This document shows, one piece after another, positions 7,507-13,636 of a stretch of 48,669 nucleotides of DNA (position 1 is the stretch's first letter; each line of letters opens with the position of its first letter). Under the pieces are notes generated by a model. That model was not told the DNA's origin. It ran no database searches and saw only the letters and a list, made by a program, of their open reading frames with translations. The DNA is from an uncultured Oscillospiraceae bacterium (GTDB taxonomy: Bacteria > Bacillota > Clostridia > Oscillospirales > Acutalibacteraceae), in assembly GCA_900542375.1 (NCBI GenBank), contig UQNI01000006.1:1-48669 (forward strand), in the 5' to 3' direction. Both the position numbers and the translations under genes were made by a program.

Positions 7507-8258
7507 TCATCTTTCCTCCGCATTACGATTTCTATATACCAATACCCGTTAAAATCATTAAAAGTAGGCATGCACTTTAAAAATTGATACCCTTTGTATC
7601 TCTTTTCAAAATATTCCTTATCTTCTACATACTGTGTAGCTATTTTTCTAACTCCTTGTTTTCCTATCCTTCCGTCTTTCGGCGGCGGAATATAGGGTTC
7701 TTTCAAATTTTTGCTTTGCGCCCATCGCTTTTTTCCTTGCGGCTCCTTTGTCATATATCGCGCTATCGCTTCACATCCATATTCGTTGGGTTGTAGCCTG
7801 TCCGCATTTGTGAAATCTCCGTACTTCCACATCTTTTCTGCGGTGTCTCGATCCATCTTGGACATAATCATGTGAAAATGCCAGCGCATAACCCCGGTTT
7901 TTTTACTAACCTTGCATTCGATAACATAAATATATTTTAATTCTGGTAAATTGTTCCTTTTTCTATATGTTTTAATTCTTCTGATGTAGTTTACTATATC
8001 CCGTCTCGCTTCTTGCTCGGTTGAGGGCATCTCACTATCTCTATACGTGGGATGTATCACAATATCTCCCTCACCAAAATTAGCGTTAATCAATCTTGTT
8101 AATTTTTTTCGTGCATTTTTGTCATTGAGATTCTTTTGCTCTTTTGTAGATAGCTTTTCTTTTTTTGCTCGCCTCGGAATCTCTCTTCCACTTTTATATA
8201 CAGGATATAGCTCTACTTCTAAAATTTTACCAGAGTAAATTTTTTTCTCTCTATACAT
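7503..8258 (-). CDS. HUH replication initiator-like protein
   Basis: About 251 residues. The core RWHFHMIMS carries the His-hydrophobic-His metal site of HUH endonucleases, and AIARYMTKEPQGKKRW supplies a candidate nucleophilic tyrosine. The arrangement resembles Rep proteins of rolling-circle replicons (G2P/ORF2-like), which nick one strand at the origin and stay bound to its 5' end. ATG 8258 with GGTGAT just upstream is preferred over TTG 8297. It overlaps the VRR-NUC gene by 4 bp. Immediately upstream lies the only large gap in the operon, holding an antisense RNA candidate. Confidence 0.72.
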   Translation of the reverse strand: MYREKKIYSGKILEVELYPVYKSGREIPRRAKKEKLSTKEQKNLNDKNARKKLTRLINANFGEGDIVIHPTYRDSEMPSTEQEARRDIVNYIRRIKTYRKRNNLPELKYIYVIECKVSKKTGVMRWHFHMIMSKMDRDTAEKMWKYGDFTNADRLQPNEYGCEAIARYMTKEPQGKKRWAQSKNLKEPYIPPPKDGRIGKQGVRKIATQYVEDKEYFEKRYKGYQFLKCMPTFNDFNGYWYIEIVMRRKDE

Positions 8259-8299
8259 ACCATCACCATACCGTTGATAAGATAATATCCAATACAAGG

Positions 8300-8323
8300 A
8301 CGGAAAAACTCCGTTTGGAGCTT
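8300..8323 (-). terminator. Attenuator-like hairpin in the rep leader
   Basis: In the minus-strand RNA, AAGCUCC (8323-8317) pairs with GGAGUUU (8312-8306) around an AAAC loop and runs into U5. A second hairpin, ACGGA (8314-8310) with UCCGU (8304-8300) in transcript order, overlaps the first and excludes it. It lies 42 bp before the rep start. Short stems, so the reading as an attenuator is tentative. Confidence 0.45.
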
Positions 8324-8330
8324 CTTTTTA

Positions 8331-8359
8331 TTGACTGTGCCGGTATGATATGATATAAT
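8331..8359 (+). promoter_or_regulatory. Near-consensus sigma-A promoter, opposite to the operon
   Basis: TTGACT (8331-8336), a 17-bp spacer, then TATAAT (8354-8359) preceded by TG for an extended -10. It points rightward while all neighbouring genes run leftward, and starts no open frame of note. Confidence 0.85.
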
Positions 8360-8363
8360 ATTT

Positions 8364-8445
8364 ATGTTATTTGTTGCGTAGGCTTTCAGTCTTACGTAAG
8401 CGGTATATCTTAGCGTAAACTAAGGTGTACCGCCTTTCTTTTTTA
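8364..8445 (+). ncRNA. Candidate antisense RNA (about 80 nt) in the rep leader
   Basis: Starting about 5-7 bp after the consensus promoter, the transcript would fold into two adjacent hairpins. The first pairs 8374-8382 with 8391-8399 (9 bp including two G-U) and shows an 8-nt loop CUUUCAGU. The second pairs 8400-8413 with 8420-8433 (14 bp including two U-G) and is followed by a U-rich run. The G-U pairs occur only in the rightward RNA; the leftward strand would have A-C mismatches and no U-run. The RNA is complementary to the leader between the gene at 8443 and rep. Short antisense RNAs in this position control Rep levels in rolling-circle plasmids. Confidence 0.7.
8400..8445 (+). terminator. 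Terminator of the antisense RNA
   Basis: 14-bp stem 8400-8413 / 8420-8433, 6-nt loop, then CUUUCUUUUUUACUUUU. The T-run enters the 3' end of the leftward gene at 8443. Confidence 0.8.
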
Positions 8446-8661
8446 CTTTTGTTTCCGTCTCTTTTGTATCAATTGCTCTATGTAGTGCTCAAATTCAAAT
8501 CGTTCTTTATCGGAAGGTATCATCTTAATACCTTTCCACTTTTTATATCGGTCATACAAAACCCTGATTACAGGGTGATTGACATTAATTTTGTAACCGT
8601 ATTTATTTTCCGGTGCATAAATCGGTTCTTTTTCTGTTGGTTTAATTTCCGTATCACTCAC
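8443..8661 (-). CDS. Hypothetical phage protein
   Basis: 72 residues, charged, with a helical C-terminus rich in Lys and Arg (FEHYIEQLIQKRRKQK). The start is a GTG embedded in the final GGTGAG of the gene upstream, giving an 8-bp overlap. No family recognised. Its 3' end faces the terminator of the antisense RNA candidate. Confidence 0.6.
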   Translation of the reverse strand: MSDTEIKPTEKEPIYAPENKYGYKINVNHPVIRVLYDRYKKWKGIKMIPSDKERFEFEHYIEQLIQKRRKQK

Positions 8662-8878
8662 CTGTTGTAGGGTCTCTATTATGCTTTACACACCAGTTTT
8701 CCAGCTCTTTTCTGATTTTACAGTCCAATGTCTGAATATATACTGTCCACGCTTCTAAAGGGTTTTGGGTTTCCAGTATGATTTTTTCGTCATTTATCAC
8801 ACGAATAATGTTTTCTTTCTTATCTGTTCGGATTTCTACCCCTCTGCACTTAAAGTTATCCATGCTATACGTCTGCAC
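8654..8878 (-). CDS. Hypothetical phage protein
   Basis: 74 residues with no clear motif; a beta-rich N-terminal part (VEIRTDKKENIIRVI) then a helical end (IRKELENWCVKH). Start GTG 8878 overlaps the preceding gene; an ATG at 8863 is the alternative and neither has a strong ribosome site. Kept for its tight overlap with both neighbours. Confidence 0.55.
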   Translation of the reverse strand: MQTYSMDNFKCRGVEIRTDKKENIIRVINDEKIILETQNPLEAWTVYIQTLDCKIRKELENWCVKHNRDPTTGE

Positions 8879-9164
8879 TTTCTCTTATCTGGAAAAACTT
8901 TACATCTTTGTAAGTAAAAGATGTTTCAAGAAAGCTAAAATTTGCATATTTCACAGGGGTAGAAAAATAGCTTGTTTGTAGTGCTGTTGCCAGCTCTTCT
9001 ATACCTCTAAAAATTTGTATACCTCTCCGGAACTCTTGGCAAAGCTCTATCTCCCCGAATCTTTCCAATTCTTTGTATTTGTAGTAAACACTTACCAGCT
9101 CATCTATATAGTCGATTTTATTTTGTGTATCGTCCGCAAACGCAGGGTGATTTTTAATTTTCAT
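8865..9164 (-). CDS. Hypothetical phage protein
   Basis: 99 residues from ATG 9164, which has GGAGGGTGAAGG immediately upstream. Mostly helical (IDELVSVYYKYKELERFGEIELCQEF). Overlaps the genes on both sides. Family not recognised. Confidence 0.6.
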   Translation of the reverse strand: MKIKNHPAFADDTQNKIDYIDELVSVYYKYKELERFGEIELCQEFRRGIQIFRGIEELATALQTSYFSTPVKYANFSFLETSFTYKDVKFFQIRESADV

Positions 9165-9615
9165 ATCCTTCACCCTCCAAAAACGCTTTAATATCGAAAG
9201 GTTTTTCATCTTCCCATTTGATATATCGAAAATCTGTTTCTCCGCTAAAGCAAGGCAAGTCGATCAAATCCAACCAAATTCCATCAGAGTTCCACGCATA
9301 CTCTTCTTTATACGGTGGTAAATCGTAACCGCACAGAGTTAAATCCATATCCCTTGCTATATATCTAACTCCCAGTGTATATAGTGCTTTTAAAATCTCT
9401 TTTTCTTTTTGAGAAAAAGTACGACACTTTATAATCAAATCCGGACTTGATAAAATCGTTACAAACCTTTCATTACTGATAACATCGTCATTTTTTCTAA
9501 AAATTCCATAGACCTTGTCTATGTAGTAGGCGGTATCGCTCCCTGCGATTCTAAACTCATCTCCGGGATATAGCTCTACTAAAGCCAACGCTTCTAACAT
9601 TTTTGACTCTCTCAT
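9154..9615 (-). CDS. Hypothetical phage protein
   Basis: 153 residues from ATG 9615, with an AAGG ribosome site 8-10 bp upstream; a longer frame from 9693 would run through the ribosome site and overlap the membrane gene. The sequence has a compact alpha/beta pattern (LYPGDEFRIAGSDTAYYIDKV, LYTLGVRYIARDMDL), recalling phage proteins of unknown function. No catalytic motif seen. Confidence 0.6.
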   Translation of the reverse strand: MRESKMLEALALVELYPGDEFRIAGSDTAYYIDKVYGIFRKNDDVISNERFVTILSSPDLIIKCRTFSQKEKEILKALYTLGVRYIARDMDLTLCGYDLPPYKEEYAWNSDGIWLDLIDLPCFSGETDFRYIKWEDEKPFDIKAFLEGEGYEN

Positions 9616-9625
9616 TTGACATACC

Positions 9626-9892
9626 TTACCTTTCCTTGCTATAATGAATATAGTTTTTATTGCTATTGCCCTTTGTCGGTGTTCCAGCACCAACAGGGCT
9701 TTTTCTTTTTTTACTTAAAAAGTGATGGACTACTGCAAGTAAAGTTATCCCTGCGATACACACTGCCTGTCCTATAAAGAAGCCTGCTGCATCTAGTCTG
9801 TCTTGCTCAAAGCTCCCGACTACGCCTAACGCTGATATAGTCAAGGCGAAAGTTAATGCAATAGTTGTCCAATCAAAAATTTTTCTTGCCAC
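9626..9892 (-). CDS. Small two-helix membrane protein
   Basis: About 88 residues with two membrane segments (roughly residues 8-28 and 39-60) and a basic, Pro/Gly-rich cytoplasmic tail (SKKRKSPVGAGTPTKGN). GTG 9892 with GGAG 8 bp upstream is preferred to GTG 9901, which overlaps the ribosome site. Not recognised; a membrane-linked phage early function is all that can be said. Confidence 0.55.
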   Translation of the reverse strand: MARKIFDWTTIALTFALTISALGVVGSFEQDRLDAAGFFIGQAVCIAGITLLAVVHHFLSKKRKSPVGAGTPTKGNSNKNYIHYSKER

Positions 9893-9940
9893 TTTATTCA
9901 CTCCTTTGCTTGTCCTGCTACCAAAAGGGGCATATCCCCT

Positions 9941-10132
9941 TTATATGCTCTCAAAATTGCATTGGTTCACACCTTTTTGTATGCGCTCCATCAATCTTTT
10001 TGATAGCTCTTCCATCTCTTCTTTGCTGACAAGATAGTGACACTTGCCGTTTTCGTCTACTTCCAAATATGTAATTTTTTTATCTCCTACCATAACGGAC
10101 ACCTTTCCGGTTAACGGCTTACTTCTTGCCAT
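9941..10132 (-). CDS. Hypothetical phage protein
   Basis: 63 residues with a beta-rich N-terminal half (GKVSVMVGDKKITYLEVDENGK) and a helical C-terminal half (EEMEELSKRLMERIQ). ATG 10132 follows GGGGGTGA at a good distance. It follows the intergenic region that carries the 23-bp inverted repeat. Function unknown. Confidence 0.6.
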   Translation of the reverse strand: MARSKPLTGKVSVMVGDKKITYLEVDENGKCHYLVSKEEMEELSKRLMERIQKGVNQCNFESI

Positions 10133-10194
10133 ATAATCACCCCCTTTGTATATGTATTCTTATTACAGTTTGTCTAAAAACTGTTTTTATATTT

Positions 10195-10364
10195 ATCTAC
10201 CCATTACCGACAGCAAAAGCATTTGATTGATTAATTTTGTTTGTGTGGAATATTATTTTGGAGAAAATATGATCATGTATAGCGTTCCGTATCAAAAATA
10301 AAAGGAGATATCTAAGAAAGAATGTAATATGATATTTGCCCTTTGCTGTCGGTAATGGGTAGAT
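10195..10364. repeat. Perfect 23-bp inverted repeat flanking 124 bp
   Basis: Arms at 10195-10217 and 10342-10364 are exact reverse complements (ATCTACCCATTACC... against ...GGTAATGGGTAGAT). The 124-bp interior is AT-rich and holds ribosome-site-like GGAG and AAGGAG motifs but no frame longer than about 10 codons. The left arm follows a small T-tailed hairpin (10165-10190). No gene lies in 10133-10371 apart from this. It could be an invertible segment, a replication or recombination site, or a small foldback element; no flanking duplication is visible. Confidence 0.9.
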
Positions 10365-10371
10365 GGTGAGG

Positions 10372-10557
10372 TTATAATACGATTTGTTTGTATCGTACTT
10401 GTTCTTTTGCTAAATCTAAAATTACCATTATAATTTCTGTTGTTTGCATTTCTTCTGGAAAGTGTTTTTTGAACACCTGAAAAATTTTGTCAATGTACGG
10501 TTTTATGTACTCGTTCGGCACAATAGTTCCGCTTCCTGCCATTTGAATTCCTCCCAT
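10372..10557 (-). CDS. Hypothetical small phage protein
   Basis: 61 residues from ATG 10557 with AGGAGG 7 bp upstream. Begins MGGIQMAGSGTIVP, then a helical region (YIKPYIDKIFQVFKKHFPEEM). Its stop lies 8 bp from the right arm of the 23-bp inverted repeat. Family not recognised. Confidence 0.6.
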   Translation of the reverse strand: MGGIQMAGSGTIVPNEYIKPYIDKIFQVFKKHFPEEMQTTEIIMVILDLAKEQVRYKQIVL

Positions 10558-10578
10558 TGCTGTTCCTCCTTTCTTTAT

Positions 10579-10607
10579 TTGCCCTCTCTCCCATATAGTG
10601 GTAAAAT
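10579..10607 (+). promoter_or_regulatory. Promoter of the DUF2513 gene
   Basis: TTGCCC (10579-10584), 17-bp spacer, TAAAAT (10602-10607) with an extended TG. It lies 27 bp before the start at 10634 and runs against the leftward early operon. Confidence 0.6.
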
Positions 10608-10633
10608 TCACTTGGAAGGGAGGTGAATAATGT

Positions 10634-11023
10634 ATGAAAATAAATTATGACTGCGTTCGTGCTTTGCTGTTATGTTTAGAAAACGAATTACAATTTGATG
10701 ATGAATTTAGATACCTTGAATTGAAATTTGATAAAGTGTGTAAACTTATTCCTGATTACATTCCGCAAGATATTGCGTATTCCACCCTTATGCTGTTGGA
10801 AGCTGATTATATTAATGCTTTAATTGTTTCTGGGAATAACAAATTCAATGGAGCAATATATACAGGTATTACGTTTGAAGGACATCAATATCTGGATTCA
10901 ATCCGCAGCGACAAAGTTTGGAATAAAATTAAAAAGAAATTGTCAACCGAAGGCGTATCTTTAACTTTGCAAATTGTAAAAAATGTTGCTACTTCAATAA
11001 TTACAAACTCACTTCTCGGATAA
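10634..11023 (+). CDS. DUF2513 family protein
   Basis: 129 residues matching the DUF2513 pattern common in Firmicute prophages: N-terminal MKINYDCVRALLLCLENEL, then FEGHQYLDSIRSDKVW. The N-terminal part resembles a winged helix; function is not established. It stands alone on the plus strand with its own promoter and a strong ribosome site (GGGAGGTG). Its 3' end overlaps the convergent gene at 11009 by 15 bp, so the two transcripts would form antisense pairs. Such genes often sit near lysogeny modules, perhaps as regulators (inference). Confidence 0.75.
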   Translation: MKINYDCVRALLLCLENELQFDDEFRYLELKFDKVCKLIPDYIPQDIAYSTLMLLEADYINALIVSGNNKFNGAIYTGITFEGHQYLDSIRSDKVWNKIKKKLSTEGVSLTLQIVKNVATSIITNSLLG

Positions 11024-11452
11024 CTTCTCACATAAATCGCAATACATTTTACATTGCAGATCAATAAAGGTGTTAACAACACTTTTTAATTGGTCTGTTT
11101 TTTCTTTCGTTATATCTTTCGCTACTCCATATCGCATTTCAGAGGATTCTAACTGGTTTTCTACAATAGAATTGTATAAATCTAAATAAGCATTACTAAT
11201 ATTGCGCAAAGCACCTCGAAGTATATTTTCATTAAATTGGAAGTCTAAACCCTCGCTTTTATTTACCTTCATGCTTTTTCCCTCTTTTTGTTTAGATTTG
11301 GGATACTCGATACCGAAAGTTTCTGCGAACTCAAAAATCACATTTTCCCAATTATCTACAATTTCATTTAATTTTTTACGTCCATCTTTGAGTATTCTCT
11401 CTAAGGTGGACATTCTTTTTTCTAGGTTCAAGATTCTTTCTTCTTGTGTCAC
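11009..11452 (-). CDS. Coiled-coil phage protein
   Basis: About 147 residues from GTG 11452 (GGAG 8 bp upstream; an upstream ATG at 11470 would contain that ribosome site). The N-terminal 40 residues are a coiled coil (ILNLEKRMSTLERILKDGRKKL), and the rest is helical (LDLYNSIVENQLES, LKSVVNTFIDLQCKMY). No family recognised. It converges on the DUF2513 gene with a 15-bp overlap. Confidence 0.55.
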   Translation of the reverse strand: MTQEERILNLEKRMSTLERILKDGRKKLNEIVDNWENVIFEFAETFGIEYPKSKQKEGKSMKVNKSEGLDFQFNENILRGALRNISNAYLDLYNSIVENQLESSEMRYGVAKDITKEKTDQLKSVVNTFIDLQCKMYCDLCEKLSEK

Positions 11453-11571
11453 ACTTTTATCTCCAATCATTTAACGCAGTATATTTATATCGCTTTCTTT
11501 TTATGCTGGTTTTGTTTGTTCTTGTAATTTTTTCTGTTAATTGGTAATATTTAGCGGAAAGGAGGGATACT

Positions 11572-11890
11572 GTGGATAATCGGCAACTGAAAATTTTAAA
11601 GTATATCTATGATACTCCACGCACTTTTTCTAATATAAAAAAATAAATTTCATTTAGATGATGCCGCTTTAAGAAATTTGTTAAATGGCGATGATAACTT
11701 TATTGATTATTACAACGGTGTGCAACAAGGTAAAAATTTTGATGAAAACTCTATTGTCGCAAGTAACTTGGGTAGAGCTTTCATTGATCTTCATAAAAGA
11801 AAAAATATTACTGATTTTCTACCAATGATACTTTCAACAATCGCTATAATAATTTCCATTGCAAGTTTTGTTACACCATACATAACTTAA
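11572..11890 (+). pseudogene. HTH-membrane phage gene split by a shift in an A7 run
   Basis: GTG 11572 follows AAAGGAGG by 6 bp and begins a winged-helix-like stretch (QLKILKYIYDTPRTFSNIK) that stops at TAA just after a run of seven A. One base out of frame, the reading continues NKFHLDDAALRNLLNGDD and on to a C-terminal membrane helix (FLPMILSTIAIIISIASFV), ending at 11890. Removing one A restores a single protein of about 105 residues. It may be a broken gene, or expression may need transcriptional slippage at the A run. A short ATG frame at 11678 covers only the C-terminal part. Confidence 0.65.
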
Positions 11891-11891
11891 C

Positions 11892-11981
11892 CTATCTTAT
11901 GTAAGCTGCGATTAAGCTTGCAACACTAAAAACAAGCGCGAATATAGAATAACACAGAGAAAATTTCTGGAATTTATTCAT
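11892..11981 (-). CDS. 29-residue membrane peptide
   Basis: A tiny gene with a near-perfect ribosome site (AAAGGAGGTG, 6 bp before ATG). The product is a single hydrophobic helix with basic ends (starts MNKFQKF, ends AAYIR). It follows the Cro-like gene by 13 bp and is probably the second cistron of the early transcript. Function unknown. Confidence 0.6.
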   Translation of the reverse strand: MNKFQKFSLCYSIFALVFSVASLIAAYIR

Positions 11982-11994
11982 ATTTTCACCTCCT

Positions 11995-12243
11995 TTATGC
12001 GGGTTTTTGGGTGGTGGTAATTTGTTTTGTGTCTAACTCTTCAAAAAGATAGGTAACTGGTAAGTCTGGGAAAAAATGATTTTTTATTAAAAACGCTTCT
12101 TTTAGAGTTATCGGGCTTTTCCTTGATAGTTTGTTTCCGGCTGTATCCCTGTTAACGTTAATCACTTTAGCGATTTGTTTAATAGATATTTCTTTTATCG
12201 CCATTTGAGTTTTTAAATTTTTAAACGCAATATTGTTTTTCAT
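11995..12243 (-). CDS. Cro-like HTH regulator
   Basis: 82 residues with a Cro/CI helix-turn-helix (ISIKQIAKVINVNRDTAGNKLSRKSPITLKEAFLIKNHF). It is the first gene of the leftward early operon and is divergent from the CI-like repressor, the classic immunity layout. Its promoter (TTGACT, 17 bp, TAATAT) contains one operator copy in the spacer and another just downstream. ATG 12243 follows GGAGGTG. The expected role is to lower repressor synthesis and tune early transcription during lytic growth. Confidence 0.8.
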   Translation of the reverse strand: MKNNIAFKNLKTQMAIKEISIKQIAKVINVNRDTAGNKLSRKSPITLKEAFLIKNHFFPDLPVTYLFEELDTKQITTTQKPA

Positions 12244-12260
12244 TTTTTCACCTCCAAATT

Positions 12261-12362
12261 AACGCATTGCGTGATTTCAAGTTTATATTATCACGCAATG
12301 CATTAAAAGTCAATACATATTCTGTGTTTTTTTCTTGCAATGCGTGAAATTTGTGGTATAAT
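12261..12362. promoter_or_regulatory. Immunity control region: divergent promoters, three operators
   Basis: Three copies of a 13-bp near-palindrome, best form CACGCAATGCGTG, lie at 12261-12273, 12292-12304 and 12334-12346. The leftward promoter is TTGACT (12308-12313), 17 bp, TAATAT (12285-12290); the second operator fills its spacer. The rightward repressor promoter is TTGCAA (12335-12340), 16 bp, TATAAT (12357-12362); the third operator covers its -35. Repressor binding should block the early promoter and feed back on its own. Confidence 0.8.
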
Positions 12363-12385
12363 ATACCTAGATAAGAGGTGAATAA

Positions 12386-12853
12386 ATGGATTTTTATAAA
12401 ATTTTGGAAGATATCATGCAACAAAAATCTATAAGTATCCCCGATGTGGCAAGGATGTGTAACTTACCAGATTCTACCATACGGAGCATCATTTCAAGAA
12501 AATCAAAAACCGTCGCTCTTGAAGTTGCTTTCAAAATTTCAAAAGGACTAAATATCTCTTTAGAAGAATTAAACGGTGAGGTTTTAAATCAAAGTAACGA
12601 TTCTCACTCCACTAACGAACAAGAAGTCATAAAAAAATACCGCGCTCTCGATGAACACGGTAAAATGTTGGTTAATAATGTTTTGGATTTAGAGTACAAG
12701 CGTGTAACCTCTCAAAAAAGCAACGAAGTTACAATAAATATTGCAGCTCGTGGCGGAGGAAACGAGTTAACTTTATCAGAAGAAAAATACCAAAAATTAT
12801 TACAAGTAATCGAGGAAAATAAAGATAAAGAAATACCCGACATATTCGATTAA
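12386..12853 (+). CDS. CI-like phage repressor
   Basis: 155 residues with an N-terminal HTH (SISIPDVARMCNLPDSTIRSIISRKSKTV, about residues 15-44) followed by an oligomerisation or linker region. It lacks a LexA/S24 peptidase domain, so induction probably does not go by RecA self-cleavage but through the adjacent ImmA-type protease, as in ICEBs1. Gene order repressor-ImmA supports this. Start ATG with GAGGTG 7 bp upstream. Its promoter overlaps an operator. Confidence 0.85.
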   Translation: MDFYKILEDIMQQKSISIPDVARMCNLPDSTIRSIISRKSKTVALEVAFKISKGLNISLEELNGEVLNQSNDSHSTNEQEVIKKYRALDEHGKMLVNNVLDLEYKRVTSQKSNEVTINIAARGGGNELTLSEEKYQKLLQVIEENKDKEIPDIFD

Positions 12854-12930
12854 TTTCCAGTAATCCCCTAATGAAAAATACCCCAGTTATAGGTAAAATG
12901 TACCATATAACAACTAATAGGGGTGTTTTT

Positions 12931-13518
12931 ATGTACAGAGATTACACACAAGCGCGTAATAAATCTTGGGAAATTTTAATTAAATCGGGAATTACACAGC
13001 TTCCGGTCAACTTAAAAGCTGTTGCTAAGTACCTGAATGTCAGTATTATCCCATACTCCAGACTGGGCAACAATGTGTTTAGTGACAAAATGGCTGCCGG
13101 TGACGGTTTTACTACCGCTTTATTAGACGGTAAAAAACTTGTCTTTATAAACGACATAAAAGACATGAGAAGAATGCGCTTTACTTTGGCACACGAACTC
13201 GGTCACGTTGCTTTGAATCATAAGTTAGACCCTATTGCCCACCGGAACACTGAGTTTGACGAAGGGTTAACCCCCGATGAAATGCAAGCTAATGTTTTTG
13301 CACGTGACATACTTATGCCCGCTTGCGTGCTTGCAAAACTTAAAGTAAATACTGCTGATGAAATTTCACAATTATGTAATGTTTCGTCTACATCCGCTTC
13401 CATAAGAATGGAACGAATGAAAATTTTATATCAAAGAAACAAATTTGGTCTCCACCCTTTGGAGCGACAAGTTTTAGAAAATTTTGAATTATTTATTAGT
13501 GAGAAAAATAAAAAATAA
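12931..13518 (+). CDS. ImmA/IrrE-type metalloprotease
   Basis: 195 residues. The zinc-protease motif HELGH sits at residues 88-92 in FTLAHELGHVALNH, and a downstream glutamate region (DEMQANVFARDILMP) completes the family pattern. In ICEBs1 and related elements ImmA cleaves the repressor to induce excision. Here it follows the repressor by 77 bp. ATG 12931 with GGGGTG upstream is preferred to the in-frame ATG at 12871, whose extra 20 residues are not family-like. Confidence 0.88.
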   Translation: MYRDYTQARNKSWEILIKSGITQLPVNLKAVAKYLNVSIIPYSRLGNNVFSDKMAAGDGFTTALLDGKKLVFINDIKDMRRMRFTLAHELGHVALNHKLDPIAHRNTEFDEGLTPDEMQANVFARDILMPACVLAKLKVNTADEISQLCNVSSTSASIRMERMKILYQRNKFGLHPLERQVLENFELFISEKNKK

Positions 13519-13636
13519 CCGCCCACTACTGCCATAGTGAACGGTTTGAATGGAGTTGCGTGTCATTTAACCCCAACATTATTATACTAAATTGGCGATA
13601 TTTGTCAATTAATAAGGAATGAAAAGGGGAAAAATT

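Noticed and set aside
8400..8433. The 14-bp hairpin as a leftward terminator of the gene at 8443
   Set aside because: In the leftward RNA two pairs become A-C mismatches and no U-run follows; the rightward RNA has U-G pairs and a U-rich tail.
10264..10301. Ten-codon open frame with a ribosome site inside the 23-bp inverted repeat
   Set aside because: Too short to support, with no conservation evidence; the GGAG could be chance in A/G-rich sequence.
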